NCBI GenBank assembly: GCA_021741795.1
Contig: JAIOXC010000095.1
Coordinates: forward strand, 1-5,741
Length of the DNA: 5,741 nt
Direction: 5' to 3'
From: Ilumatobacteraceae bacterium
GTDB lineage: Bacteria; Actinomycetota; Acidimicrobiia; Acidimicrobiales; Ilumatobacteraceae
Shown: one piece after another, positions 1 through 4,607 of the stretch
How the letters are laid out: each line of letters begins with the position of its first letter
Position numbering within the stretch: the stretch's first letter is position 1
Position numbers and translations under genes: made by a program
The notes under the pieces: generated by a model
Database searches by the model: none
The model's input: the letters and a program-made list of their open reading frames with translations, nothing else
Told to the model about the DNA's origin: nothing

Positions 1-811
1 CGGCGGCGACTGCACCAACCCCAAGTGCACCTGACAGCAAACCAAAGCCCCTTGCCGAAACTCCCAAATTTTCTTTCGCAACGACAGGCATCACCGATGT
101 AAGCGCCGATGTCGCTCCAAGCACAAGAGTCAGTCGCAGCGCAACATTGCGCAGATTCGCCGCACCGACAATATGTTTAATGCCTTCGCCGATTGCATGA
201 TTGACGCCATGCTGACGGGGCTGACGCTGCGCCGTCGATTTAAAGCGCTGAGTGACTATGACTATGCCGATAAACGAAACTGCATTGAGCGCGAACACCG
301 CCCCAGGGTTGAAAAGAGCAATCAGTAGTCCAGCGAGTGCGGGCCCTACCGACTGGGCGATATTGCGCGAAATGGAATCGAGACCGATTGCTTGTGGCAA
401 GTTCTTGGCATCAACAATCTCTGGCGTCAGTGCCATAAATGCTGGTGCCGAAATCGTGAGTGCGATCGACTCAAAAAAAGTGCCAGCTAAGAGCCAGTTG
501 ACCGATAACAGATCGCTCCATTGCATCACCGCAAGTGCACAAGCAATTAACAACGCAACTATCTCAGTAACCGCAATGAGCCGTCGCCTGTCAATCATGT
601 CGGCCAATGCACCAGCGTGCAGCGCAAGCAAAAAGCCTGGTGCTGCCCATGCCGTTTGCACCAGCCCTACAAGTGTTGGCGATTCCGTAAGAGTCGTCAT
701 TGTCCAACCAGCAGCCGCAATATGCATGAACGTGCCGATGTTCGAGACCAAACCGGCGATCCAGAGCGCCCTAAAAACTCGTATTTTTAGTGGCGACCAA
801 GGACCAGACAT
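1..811 (-). CDS. MFS transporter, MFS_3 / EntS-like exporter family (3' end missing)
   Basis: Reading the minus strand from ATG at 811 gives 270 uninterrupted codons that run off the left edge, so the C-terminal part is missing (family members are usually 400-540 aa). The protein is an inner-membrane major facilitator, probably a proton-driven exporter; the substrate cannot be read from the sequence. Visible support: an N-terminal start typical of the family (SPLKIRVFRALWIAGLVSNI), an MFS motif A between helices 2 and 3 (GALADMIDRRR, residues 67-77), a GPALAGLL motif-C-like segment in helix 5 (residues 156-163), and alternating hydrophobic helices at about 14-33, 46-70, 79-96, 104-125, 152-168, 170-187 and 226-246. 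The first half ends in a polar loop (about 189-207), the usual central loop of a 12-helix MFS protein. It diverges from arfB with 16 bp between the starts. There is no Shine-Dalgarno sequence; a TATATT or TATTAT box lies 5-7 nt before the ATG, suggesting a leaderless transcript. The family call is firm; the substrate is unknown. Confidence 0.88.
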   Translation of the reverse strand, partial: MSGPWSPLKIRVFRALWIAGLVSNIGTFMHIAAAGWTMTTLTESPTLVGLVQTAWAAPGFLLALHAGALADMIDRRRLIAVTEIVALLIACALAVMQWSDLLSVNWLLAGTFFESIALTISAPAFMALTPEIVDAKNLPQAIGLDSISRNIAQSVGPALAGLLIALFNPGAVFALNAVSFIGIVIVTQRFKSTAQRQPRQHGVNHAIGEGIKHIVGAANLRNVALRLTLVLGATSALTSVMPVVAKENLGVSARGFGLLSGALGVGAVAA

Positions 812-815
812 GCGT

Positions 816-824
816 CATAATATA
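816..824. promoter_or_regulatory. Overlapping divergent -10 elements for the MFS gene and arfB
   Basis: The 16-bp spacer between the two start codons holds an A/T core (CATAATATA). On the plus strand CATAAT (816-821) sits 6 nt before the arfB ATG at 828; TAATAT (818-823) is an alternative. On the minus strand TATATT (824-819) or TATTAT (822-817) sits 7 or 5 nt before the MFS ATG at 811. Both fit leaderless transcription. Any -35 elements would have to lie inside the opposite gene. This is inferred from pattern only. Confidence 0.5.
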
Positions 825-827
825 CCC

Positions 828-1241
828 ATGCCCGCAGATGAGGATCTCGTCACTTCGCGTGGGCTCGCAGTTCCCTTTGCTTCACTGAACTGGACATTTG
901 CCCGCTCTACCGGGGCAGGCGGTCAGCACGTCAACAAAACGTCTTCAAAGTCCACCCTGACTGTTACGACATCTGAAGTAACTGGGCCCGAATTGGCAAT
1001 TGAACGCGTTAGATCGCTTCTTCCCGCCGAGATCCGCATCACCTGCCAAAAGAGCCGCAGTCAGTGGCGCAACAGGCAGCTCTGCATGTCCCAATTACGC
1101 GAAATGCTCGATACCGCAGCGATGCCTCCAGCACCGCCACGCAGAAAGTCGCGTCCTACGCGTGGATCAATCGAAAGGCGCCTCGATAGCAAGCGTCGCG
1201 ATAGTCAAAAAAAGGAATCACGACGCACTGACAATTGGTAG
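828..1241 (+). CDS. arfB: Alternative ribosome-rescue factor ArfB (GGQ-domain peptidyl-tRNA hydrolase)
   Basis: This cytoplasmic protein binds ribosomes stalled on truncated mRNA and hydrolyses the peptidyl-tRNA through a release-factor-type GGQ motif (YaeJ/ArfB/ICT1 family). From ATG 828 it is 137 aa, against 140 aa for E. coli ArfB. The catalytic loop is STGAGGQHVNKTSS, with GGQ at residues 31-33. The small GGQ domain runs to about residue 95 and includes the family element SRSQWRNR near 77-83. A proline-rich linker and a strongly basic tail (about 105-134, with RPTRGSIERRLDSKRR) follow; in ArfB this tail enters the empty mRNA channel. Start choice: 828 places the protein right at the family length and has a -10-like box 6 nt upstream. 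An in-frame ATG at 810 would add six residues and would share its CATG with the MFS start. The long in-frame extension back to 252 is antisense to the MFS gene and is not real. There is no Shine-Dalgarno sequence. Confidence 0.93.
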   Translation: MPADEDLVTSRGLAVPFASLNWTFARSTGAGGQHVNKTSSKSTLTVTTSEVTGPELAIERVRSLLPAEIRITCQKSRSQWRNRQLCMSQLREMLDTAAMPPAPPRRKSRPTRGSIERRLDSKRRDSQKKESRRTDNW

Positions 1242-1305
1242 TGAGCGTCGAAATTGCGTTGTAATACGACTGTAATCTTATAAAACCCATACCACATATG
1301 GCTCA

Positions 1306-1324
1306 AAGTGGGTATCCACCACTT
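1306..1324. repeat. Inverted repeat AAGTGG/CCACTT upstream of the small membrane protein
   Basis: There is a perfect 6-bp inverted repeat (1306-1311 and 1319-1324) with a 7-nt loop. It is either a weak RNA hairpin, if transcription begins near 1290, or an operator half-site pair, if transcription begins near 1353. It is short enough to arise by chance. Confidence 0.3.
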
Positions 1325-1352
1325 GTACAAACATGCTTCTTACCGTTGAATG

Positions 1353-1371
1353 TGTAGACATCCCGTCTACA
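1353..1371. repeat. Inverted repeat TGTAGAC-ATCCC-GTCTACA in the leader
   Basis: There is a perfect 7-bp inverted repeat with a 5-nt loop, ending 20 nt before the ATG at 1392. If TACCGT (1341-1346) is the -10, transcription would begin at about 1353 and the hairpin would form the very 5' end of the mRNA, an arrangement that can protect a transcript from decay. A protein-binding operator is the other possibility. No T-run follows, so it is not a terminator. Confidence 0.4.
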
Positions 1372-1376
1372 GAACT

Positions 1377-1382
1377 GGGGAA
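1377..1382 (+). promoter_or_regulatory. Weak Shine-Dalgarno-like GGGGAA
   Basis: GGGGAA lies 9 nt before the ATG at 1392 and can pair partly with the 16S rRNA tail. It supports 1392 over the in-frame ATG at 1350, which has no such site. This is the only gene start in the window with such a purine run in place of an adjacent -10 box. Confidence 0.4.
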
Positions 1383-1391
1383 ATACATAAC

Positions 1392-1715
1392 ATGACAGCT
1401 GGATTCTGGACAAGCTTCGGAGAACTCGTTCTCCTAGCAATTTTGCTCGGCGCCGTAACAACCGTTGTTGATTCGGTACTTGGCACAGTCGGACTAAGCG
1501 CAATGATCAAGAAGCTTCCAATCATCGGCTCCAACTGGGGCTTGATCGTAGCTATCGCAATGATGGCTGTAGTCGATCTCGATGTTGTAAGCGGTTGGGG
1601 AATTGCATTGTCCGATGACTGGATGATTTGGGTCGCTAACGGCGCAATCATCTACGGAATGGTTCCTGTAAAGGATGCCGTCGTATCAATGATTGGTAAG
1701 GGTTTCCGCGCTTAA
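1392..1715 (+). CDS. Small integral membrane protein, uncharacterised (107 aa)
   Basis: I do not recognise the family. The protein has about three hydrophobic segments: about 10-34 (GELVLLAILLG..., with Asp27 within or near the helix), about 47-70 (GSNWGLIVAIAMMAVV, then DLDVVSGWG) and about 76-93 (DDWMIWVANGAIIYGMV). Between the first two is a short basic, Pro/Gly-containing linker (MIKKLPIIGSNWG, 38-50), and the tail is short and basic (GKGFRA). There is no clear cleavable signal peptide. The size and helix count resemble phage holins and small channel-like proteins, but no phage genes lie nearby and I make no functional call. It stands alone as a single-gene unit, with a long upstream region containing hairpins and a very strong terminator directly behind it. 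The codons look restricted by eye (AAC, ATC, AAG, TTC, GTA preferred), which together suggests high expression. Start 1392 is chosen because of GGGGAA 9 nt upstream; the ATG at 1350 lies just before the leader hairpin. Confidence 0.82.
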   Translation: MTAGFWTSFGELVLLAILLGAVTTVVDSVLGTVGLSAMIKKLPIIGSNWGLIVAIAMMAVVDLDVVSGWGIALSDDWMIWVANGAIIYGMVPVKDAVVSMIGKGFRA

Positions 1716-1741
1716 TTAGCGTTTACAACTCTGAATATTCG

Positions 1742-1775
1742 AAAAGCCGTCGGCGTAAGCCGGCGGCTTTTCTAT
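1742..1775 (+). terminator. Strong intrinsic terminator with GUAA tetraloop
   Basis: A 13-bp stem (AAAAGCCGTCGGC at 1742-1754 with GCCGGCGGCTTTT at 1759-1771, one G-U pair) is closed by GTAA, a GNRA-type loop, and is followed by TTTTCTATTTAT. It lies 26 nt after the stop of the small membrane protein. The flanking A and T runs would let it work partly on the minus strand too, but no minus-strand gene ends here. Confidence 0.92.
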
Positions 1776-1788
1776 TTATATGATTAAT

Positions 1789-1816
1789 TTGAACCACAAG
1801 CTCCAGCAACTAGCGT
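1789..1816 (+). promoter_or_regulatory. Leaderless-type promoter of the PhyH-family gene
   Basis: TTGAAC (1789-1794), a 16-nt spacer, then TAGCGT (1811-1816), a TANNNT -10, lie 7 nt before ATG 1824. Transcription would begin at the A of the start codon. There is no Shine-Dalgarno sequence in CATCTTT before the ATG. It lies just after the preceding terminator, consistent with an independent transcription unit. Confidence 0.55.
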
Positions 1817-1823
1817 CATCTTT

Positions 1824-2627
1824 ATGACTCTCGACCCATCACTCGTTGCGACCTACCTACGAGATGGTGTTGTAGTACTGCCCAATCTCGTCTCCGCTGG
1901 CGCACTTGAACTGCTGCGACAAGGCGTAGAGGCCAACATGAAGTCTCCTGGCCCGTGGGCCAACGAATACACGCCAACAGGTGCGACTGGTCGCTTCTTT
2001 GATGACTACGTCAACTGGCAGCGAATTCCGCAGTTTGAACAAGTGGGCAATCATGGTTCGGTCCCTCAGGTCGCACTCGAACTCATGGCCACTCAGACTG
2101 CGCGCATGTTCCATGAGCATGTGCTCGTCAAAGAAGCTCAGACGCGCGAGGTGACCCCGTGGCATCATGACGACCCCTACTACGGGATTGACGGCATGGA
2201 CAACGTCAGCATTTGGATTCCCCTTGACCCAATCCCCGAATCGGTTGCATTGCGATTCATTGTCGGTAGCCACCTTTGGAATAAGCGATTTATTCCCCGC
2301 CGATTTGCCGACCAATCGGCATATGTGGATGAGGCAAAGGATTTTGTGACCATGCCCGACCAAAGCGAACTAGACGAAATGCAATCGATCACTTGCCCAG
2401 TGGGTCTTGGTGATGCTGTGGCATTTCATTACCGCACGCTGCACGCAGCCCCAGGAACATTGGGCACTGAAGTCAACCTCAGGCGCGCCGTCAGTTTTCG
2501 TTACGTCGGTGACGACGCGGTGTTTGCCTCGCGCCCTTGGCGCACCTCACCACCACTTGAAGGCAATGGCTTGTCATTTGGCGATCAATTGAATGATCCG
2601 CGATTTCCTATTGTTGCAAAGCGATAG
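1824..2627 (+). CDS. Phytanoyl-CoA dioxygenase (PhyH) family Fe(II)/2-oxoglutarate oxygenase
   Basis: This is a 267-aa cytoplasmic oxygenase. Members of the family couple oxidative decarboxylation of 2-oxoglutarate to hydroxylation or a related oxidation of an organic substrate, using one Fe(II). The N terminus (YLRDGVVVLPNLVSAGALELL, about 11-31) is the usual PhyH opening. The iron-binding HxD is in TPWHHDDPYY (His114 and Asp116 by alignment with the common PWHxD pattern), and the distal His is in FHYRTLHAAPG (His207). The 2-oxoglutarate-binding arginine is probably Arg220 or Arg221 in NLRRAVSFRYVGDD. The core includes VSIWIPLDPIPE (128-139), where the family often has W-x-A/P-L, and RFIVGSH (144-150). 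All expected catalytic residues are present, so it should be active. The substrate is unknown: the family covers phytanoyl-CoA, ectoine, alkylphosphonates, mitomycin-type compounds and others. The next gene, convergent and 10 bp away, is a membrane desaturase, which hints at lipid chemistry but proves nothing. Confidence 0.9.
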   Translation: MTLDPSLVATYLRDGVVVLPNLVSAGALELLRQGVEANMKSPGPWANEYTPTGATGRFFDDYVNWQRIPQFEQVGNHGSVPQVALELMATQTARMFHEHVLVKEAQTREVTPWHHDDPYYGIDGMDNVSIWIPLDPIPESVALRFIVGSHLWNKRFIPRRFADQSAYVDEAKDFVTMPDQSELDEMQSITCPVGLGDAVAFHYRTLHAAPGTLGTEVNLRRAVSFRYVGDDAVFASRPWRTSPPLEGNGLSFGDQLNDPRFPIVAKR

Positions 2628-2637
2628 CAACCGAATA

Positions 2638-3555
2638 TTACGCACCATCACGCACTGGTGCACCCATTGGCTTAAACGAAAACTTGCGGAACACTTCGGC
2701 ATAGCCACCTTCGTACAACAATCCGGCCTCGCGAGCCCGCTCTACAGCATTAGTCTTTCGCGCAAGCGATTGGTATTCATACCAAGGCACTCCAGGCGCA
2801 TCGTGGTGAGCAACATGCAAGTTGTTGTTCAACATCAGTAGACTCATAAACGGTCCCGCCATCACCATTGCAGTGCGTGTTTCTACTCCAGCCTGATACT
2901 TGTGTTCTGGAAATGGACGAATCGCATTGAGGATTCGACCACCGTAGGTTGTGCCAAGCGCAAACTGCCATAACGGCATCCCCGCAACCGAACGAACGAA
3001 ATAGACAACCACCACCAGACCGATGATATGAACTGCGATTGCAAACCAAGTCTGCTTGTTACCTCTCAACATCAATCGAATTTGAGACCAGAGATATGTC
3101 ACTGTGCTGACGATCGTCCACACAAACATTCGAAACAAAATGGTGCGGTTAGCCCAGTACGCAGCCTTGCGCAATCTTCCAGCACTCTCCCAAGCCTGTG
3201 GCGAGACGTAATAGCTCTCGTTGTCAAGACCTGGGTGCGTGAGATCGGATTGATGGTGCTCGATGTGGTCTCGCTTAAAACACAAGTAGGGAATCCACAG
3301 CGTGACAGGAATCGACCCAATGGCATCGTTGATCCACTGACGTCGAAATGGATGACCATGGATCGTCTCGTGTTGCATGCTCAGGTGCCAGGCACCAAGC
3401 ACGCTCAAGAATGGAACTGTCAACCAGGGCGTTAACACTTCATGACGCAACACAGTGAGAATCGTGAGTCCATAGACCGCAACGATTACGGCGAGCGTAC
3501 GCCACTCACCTCGCCCATTGAGCAGTGATTTTTGGGAACCAGGGGCTTGTGACAC
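2638..3555 (-). CDS. Membrane fatty acid desaturase family protein (MocD-like subgroup)
   Basis: This is a 305-aa integral membrane di-iron oxygenase or desaturase of the FA_desaturase superfamily. Histidine boxes in order: HETIHGH (62-68), HIEHH (97-101) and HVAHH in LNNNLHVAHH (247-251), with an extra candidate ligand in PFPEHKY (His218). The context WIPYLCFKRDHIEHH followed by LTHPGLDNESYY, and the late GVETRTAMVMAGP plus PGVPWYEY, resemble the group annotated in rhizobia as fatty acid desaturase or hydrocarbon oxygenase MocD. Hydrophobic segments lie near 20-36, 44-58, 80-92, 138-156, 168-187 and 228-243; the His clusters face the cytoplasm in this fold. Both desaturation and hydroxylation of a lipid or hydrocarbon are possible, and the substrate is unknown. 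The start is GTG at 3555, since there is no earlier good start and a TAGAAT box lies exactly 6 nt upstream, suggesting a leaderless mRNA. It diverges from the YeiH-like gene and is tail to tail with the PhyH-family gene. Confidence 0.88.
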   Translation of the reverse strand: MSQAPGSQKSLLNGRGEWRTLAVIVAVYGLTILTVLRHEVLTPWLTVPFLSVLGAWHLSMQHETIHGHPFRRQWINDAIGSIPVTLWIPYLCFKRDHIEHHQSDLTHPGLDNESYYVSPQAWESAGRLRKAAYWANRTILFRMFVWTIVSTVTYLWSQIRLMLRGNKQTWFAIAVHIIGLVVVVYFVRSVAGMPLWQFALGTTYGGRILNAIRPFPEHKYQAGVETRTAMVMAGPFMSLLMLNNNLHVAHHDAPGVPWYEYQSLARKTNAVERAREAGLLYEGGYAEVFRKFSFKPMGAPVRDGA

Positions 3556-3561
3556 GCCTAC

Positions 3562-3571
3562 ATTCTACAAT
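3562..3571. promoter_or_regulatory. Overlapping divergent leaderless -10 elements (desaturase and YeiH-like gene)
   Basis: The sequence ATTCTACAAT holds TACAAT on the plus strand (3566-3571) and TAGAAT on the minus strand (3567-3562), sharing 2 bp. Each lies exactly 6 nt from a GTG: plus GTG at 3578 (spacer GTGAAA), minus GTG at 3555 (spacer GTAGGC). Both are good matches to the TANNNT consensus, and neither gene has a Shine-Dalgarno sequence. I could not find convincing -35 elements; they would fall inside the opposite coding region. Confidence 0.65.
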
Positions 3572-3577
3572 GTGAAA

Positions 3578-4585
3578 GTGCCCCGGCTAGTTGCTCTCGC
3601 CAAAACTTATGGCCCAGGACTTGTATTTGTCGGCGTAGTGACATTTGTCGGTTTTGTTATCCATTGGAATTTTGAAACCATTTCCCCACTCGTCGCATCG
3701 CTGGTGTTAGGCGTACTTATTGGAAACATTATTTCGATCCCAAAAATATTTATATCCGGACAGAAGTTTGCGGCAAAAAAGGTCTTGCGTTTTGGCATCG
3801 TGCTCCTCGGCACACAGCTCGCCCTTAAACAAGTCGTGGATCTCGGTGGCCGCGAACTCATAGTTGTGGTTGGTGTTGTTGCGCTCACTTTTCTCGGCAC
3901 ATTGTGGCTTGGTCCACGTCTTGGAGTATCAAAATCACTTTCGCTTCTCATCGCTACAGGATTCTCGATCTGCGGAGCTTCGGCTGTTGCGGCGATGGAT
4001 GGCGTGGTTGAAGCCGATGAAGAAGAAGTCACATACGCAATTGCTCTCGTGACGCTGTGTGGAAGTTTGGCAATTGTGCTGCTGCCTCTCTTTCGCAACG
4101 TGCTGAGCCTTTCAGATCCGCAACTGTTTGGATCGTGGGTTGGAGCAAGTGTGCACGATGTAGCCCAAGTGATTGCCACCTCGTCTACCGGTGGAGAAAC
4201 TGCAGTTCATGCAGCAACGGTCGTCAAACTTTCACGGGTTGTATTGCTCGCACCACTTGTCGCCATCGTCAGCATTTGGGTCCGTCGATCATCAAGTGGA
4301 CTCGTAGCCAAAGCCGACAAGGAACATGTCAGTGTTGTTCCCCTTTTCGTAATCGGATTTCTTGTGATGATCGCGGTGCGCACAACAGGTGTCATCCCTG
4401 ACAACTGGCTCACGATGCTCAAGACAATCGAACAAGTCTGTCTCGCAAGTGCACTGGTTGGTTTGGGTGCTGACGTGCGCATTGCCAGACTCCTCAAAGT
4501 TGGCGGGCGGCCCCTGCTACTTGCATTGATCAGTTGGTTCGGAATTGCCGTCGTCTCGCTGATTGGCGTACGACTCGTTGCTTGA
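3578..4585 (+). CDS. YeiH/UPF0324 family membrane protein (putative sulfate exporter family)
   Basis: This is a 335-aa polytopic membrane protein; E. coli YeiH is about 349 aa. Family features include an early SPLVASLVLGVLIGN helix (36-50), RFGIVLLGTQLALKQV (71-86), the signature GFSICGASAVAAMDGVVEADEEE (128-150, with the small-residue/Cys core and acidic tail), WVGASVHDVAQVIATS (187-202) and KLSRVVLLAPLVAI (217-230). About nine or ten helices are visible. The family is called a putative sulfate exporter and has been linked to sulfur compounds such as sulfite or taurine in some bacteria, but biochemical proof is thin, so the substrate is left open. Start choice: GTG 3578 lies 6 nt after TACAAT and gives a short N terminus (MPRLVALAKTYGPG). 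GTG 3572 would abut the -10 box, and the TTG at 3518 would overlap the divergent desaturase and is unlikely. The usual LysR regulator partner is not adjacent. Confidence 0.87.
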   Translation: MPRLVALAKTYGPGLVFVGVVTFVGFVIHWNFETISPLVASLVLGVLIGNIISIPKIFISGQKFAAKKVLRFGIVLLGTQLALKQVVDLGGRELIVVVGVVALTFLGTLWLGPRLGVSKSLSLLIATGFSICGASAVAAMDGVVEADEEEVTYAIALVTLCGSLAIVLLPLFRNVLSLSDPQLFGSWVGASVHDVAQVIATSSTGGETAVHAATVVKLSRVVLLAPLVAIVSIWVRRSSSGLVAKADKEHVSVVPLFVIGFLVMIAVRTTGVIPDNWLTMLKTIEQVCLASALVGLGADVRIARLLKVGGRPLLLALISWFGIAVVSLIGVRLVA

Positions 4586-4591
4586 TAACTA

Positions 4592-4607
4592 GCTCTACGG
4601 CTAGAGC
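4592..4607. terminator. Possible short bidirectional terminator hairpin
   Basis: GCTCTA (4592-4597) pairs with TAGAGC (4602-4607) across a CGGC loop, in the 15-bp gap between the convergent YeiH-like gene and hutI; the hutI stop codon is within it. The stem is only 6 bp and no T-run follows on either strand, so it is at best a weak terminator. Confidence 0.25.

Larger units (their letters stand above)
1242..1391 (+). promoter_or_regulatory. Candidate promoters and leader of the small membrane protein gene
   Basis: This is non-coding sequence between arfB and the 107-aa membrane protein. It holds two candidate -10 positions. TATAAA at 1279-1284 has no well-spaced -35 and would give a leader of about 100 nt. 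TACCGT at 1341-1346 (or TTGAAT at 1346-1351, 17 nt after TTGTAC at 1323-1328) would give a leader of about 35-40 nt. Two inverted repeats (1306-1324 and 1353-1371) and the palindrome TTGTACAA (1323-1330) also lie here. I see no known riboswitch pattern. Which promoter is used cannot be decided from sequence. Confidence 0.4.

Noticed and set aside
252..827. Open frame extending arfB 192 codons upstream on the plus strand
   Set aside because: It is antisense to the well-supported MFS gene, has low-complexity composition (rich in Ser, Ala, Thr, Ile) and no family resemblance; arfB is full length from 828.
1367..1651. Minus-strand open frame across the small membrane protein gene
   Set aside because: The plus-strand frame has coherent membrane helices, an SD-like site and a terminator in the right orientation; the minus frame has none of these.
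1857..2363. 168-codon minus-strand open frame inside the PhyH-family gene
   Set aside because: It is antisense to a gene with intact catalytic residues and shows no recognisable domain.
2642..2661. Inverted repeat GCACCA/TGGTGC near the end of the desaturase gene as a terminator
   Set aside because: It has a 6-bp stem with an 8-nt loop inside the coding region and no T-run on either strand; likely chance.
3518..3577. Upstream TTG start for the YeiH-like protein
   Set aside because: It would overlap the N-terminal coding region of the divergent desaturase and add residues without family resemblance; GTG 3578 fits the -10 spacing.
3607..4179. 190-codon minus-strand open frame inside the YeiH-like gene
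   Set aside because: It is antisense to a gene with clear family motifs, and its Ser/Thr/Pro-rich translation is typical of shadow frames.
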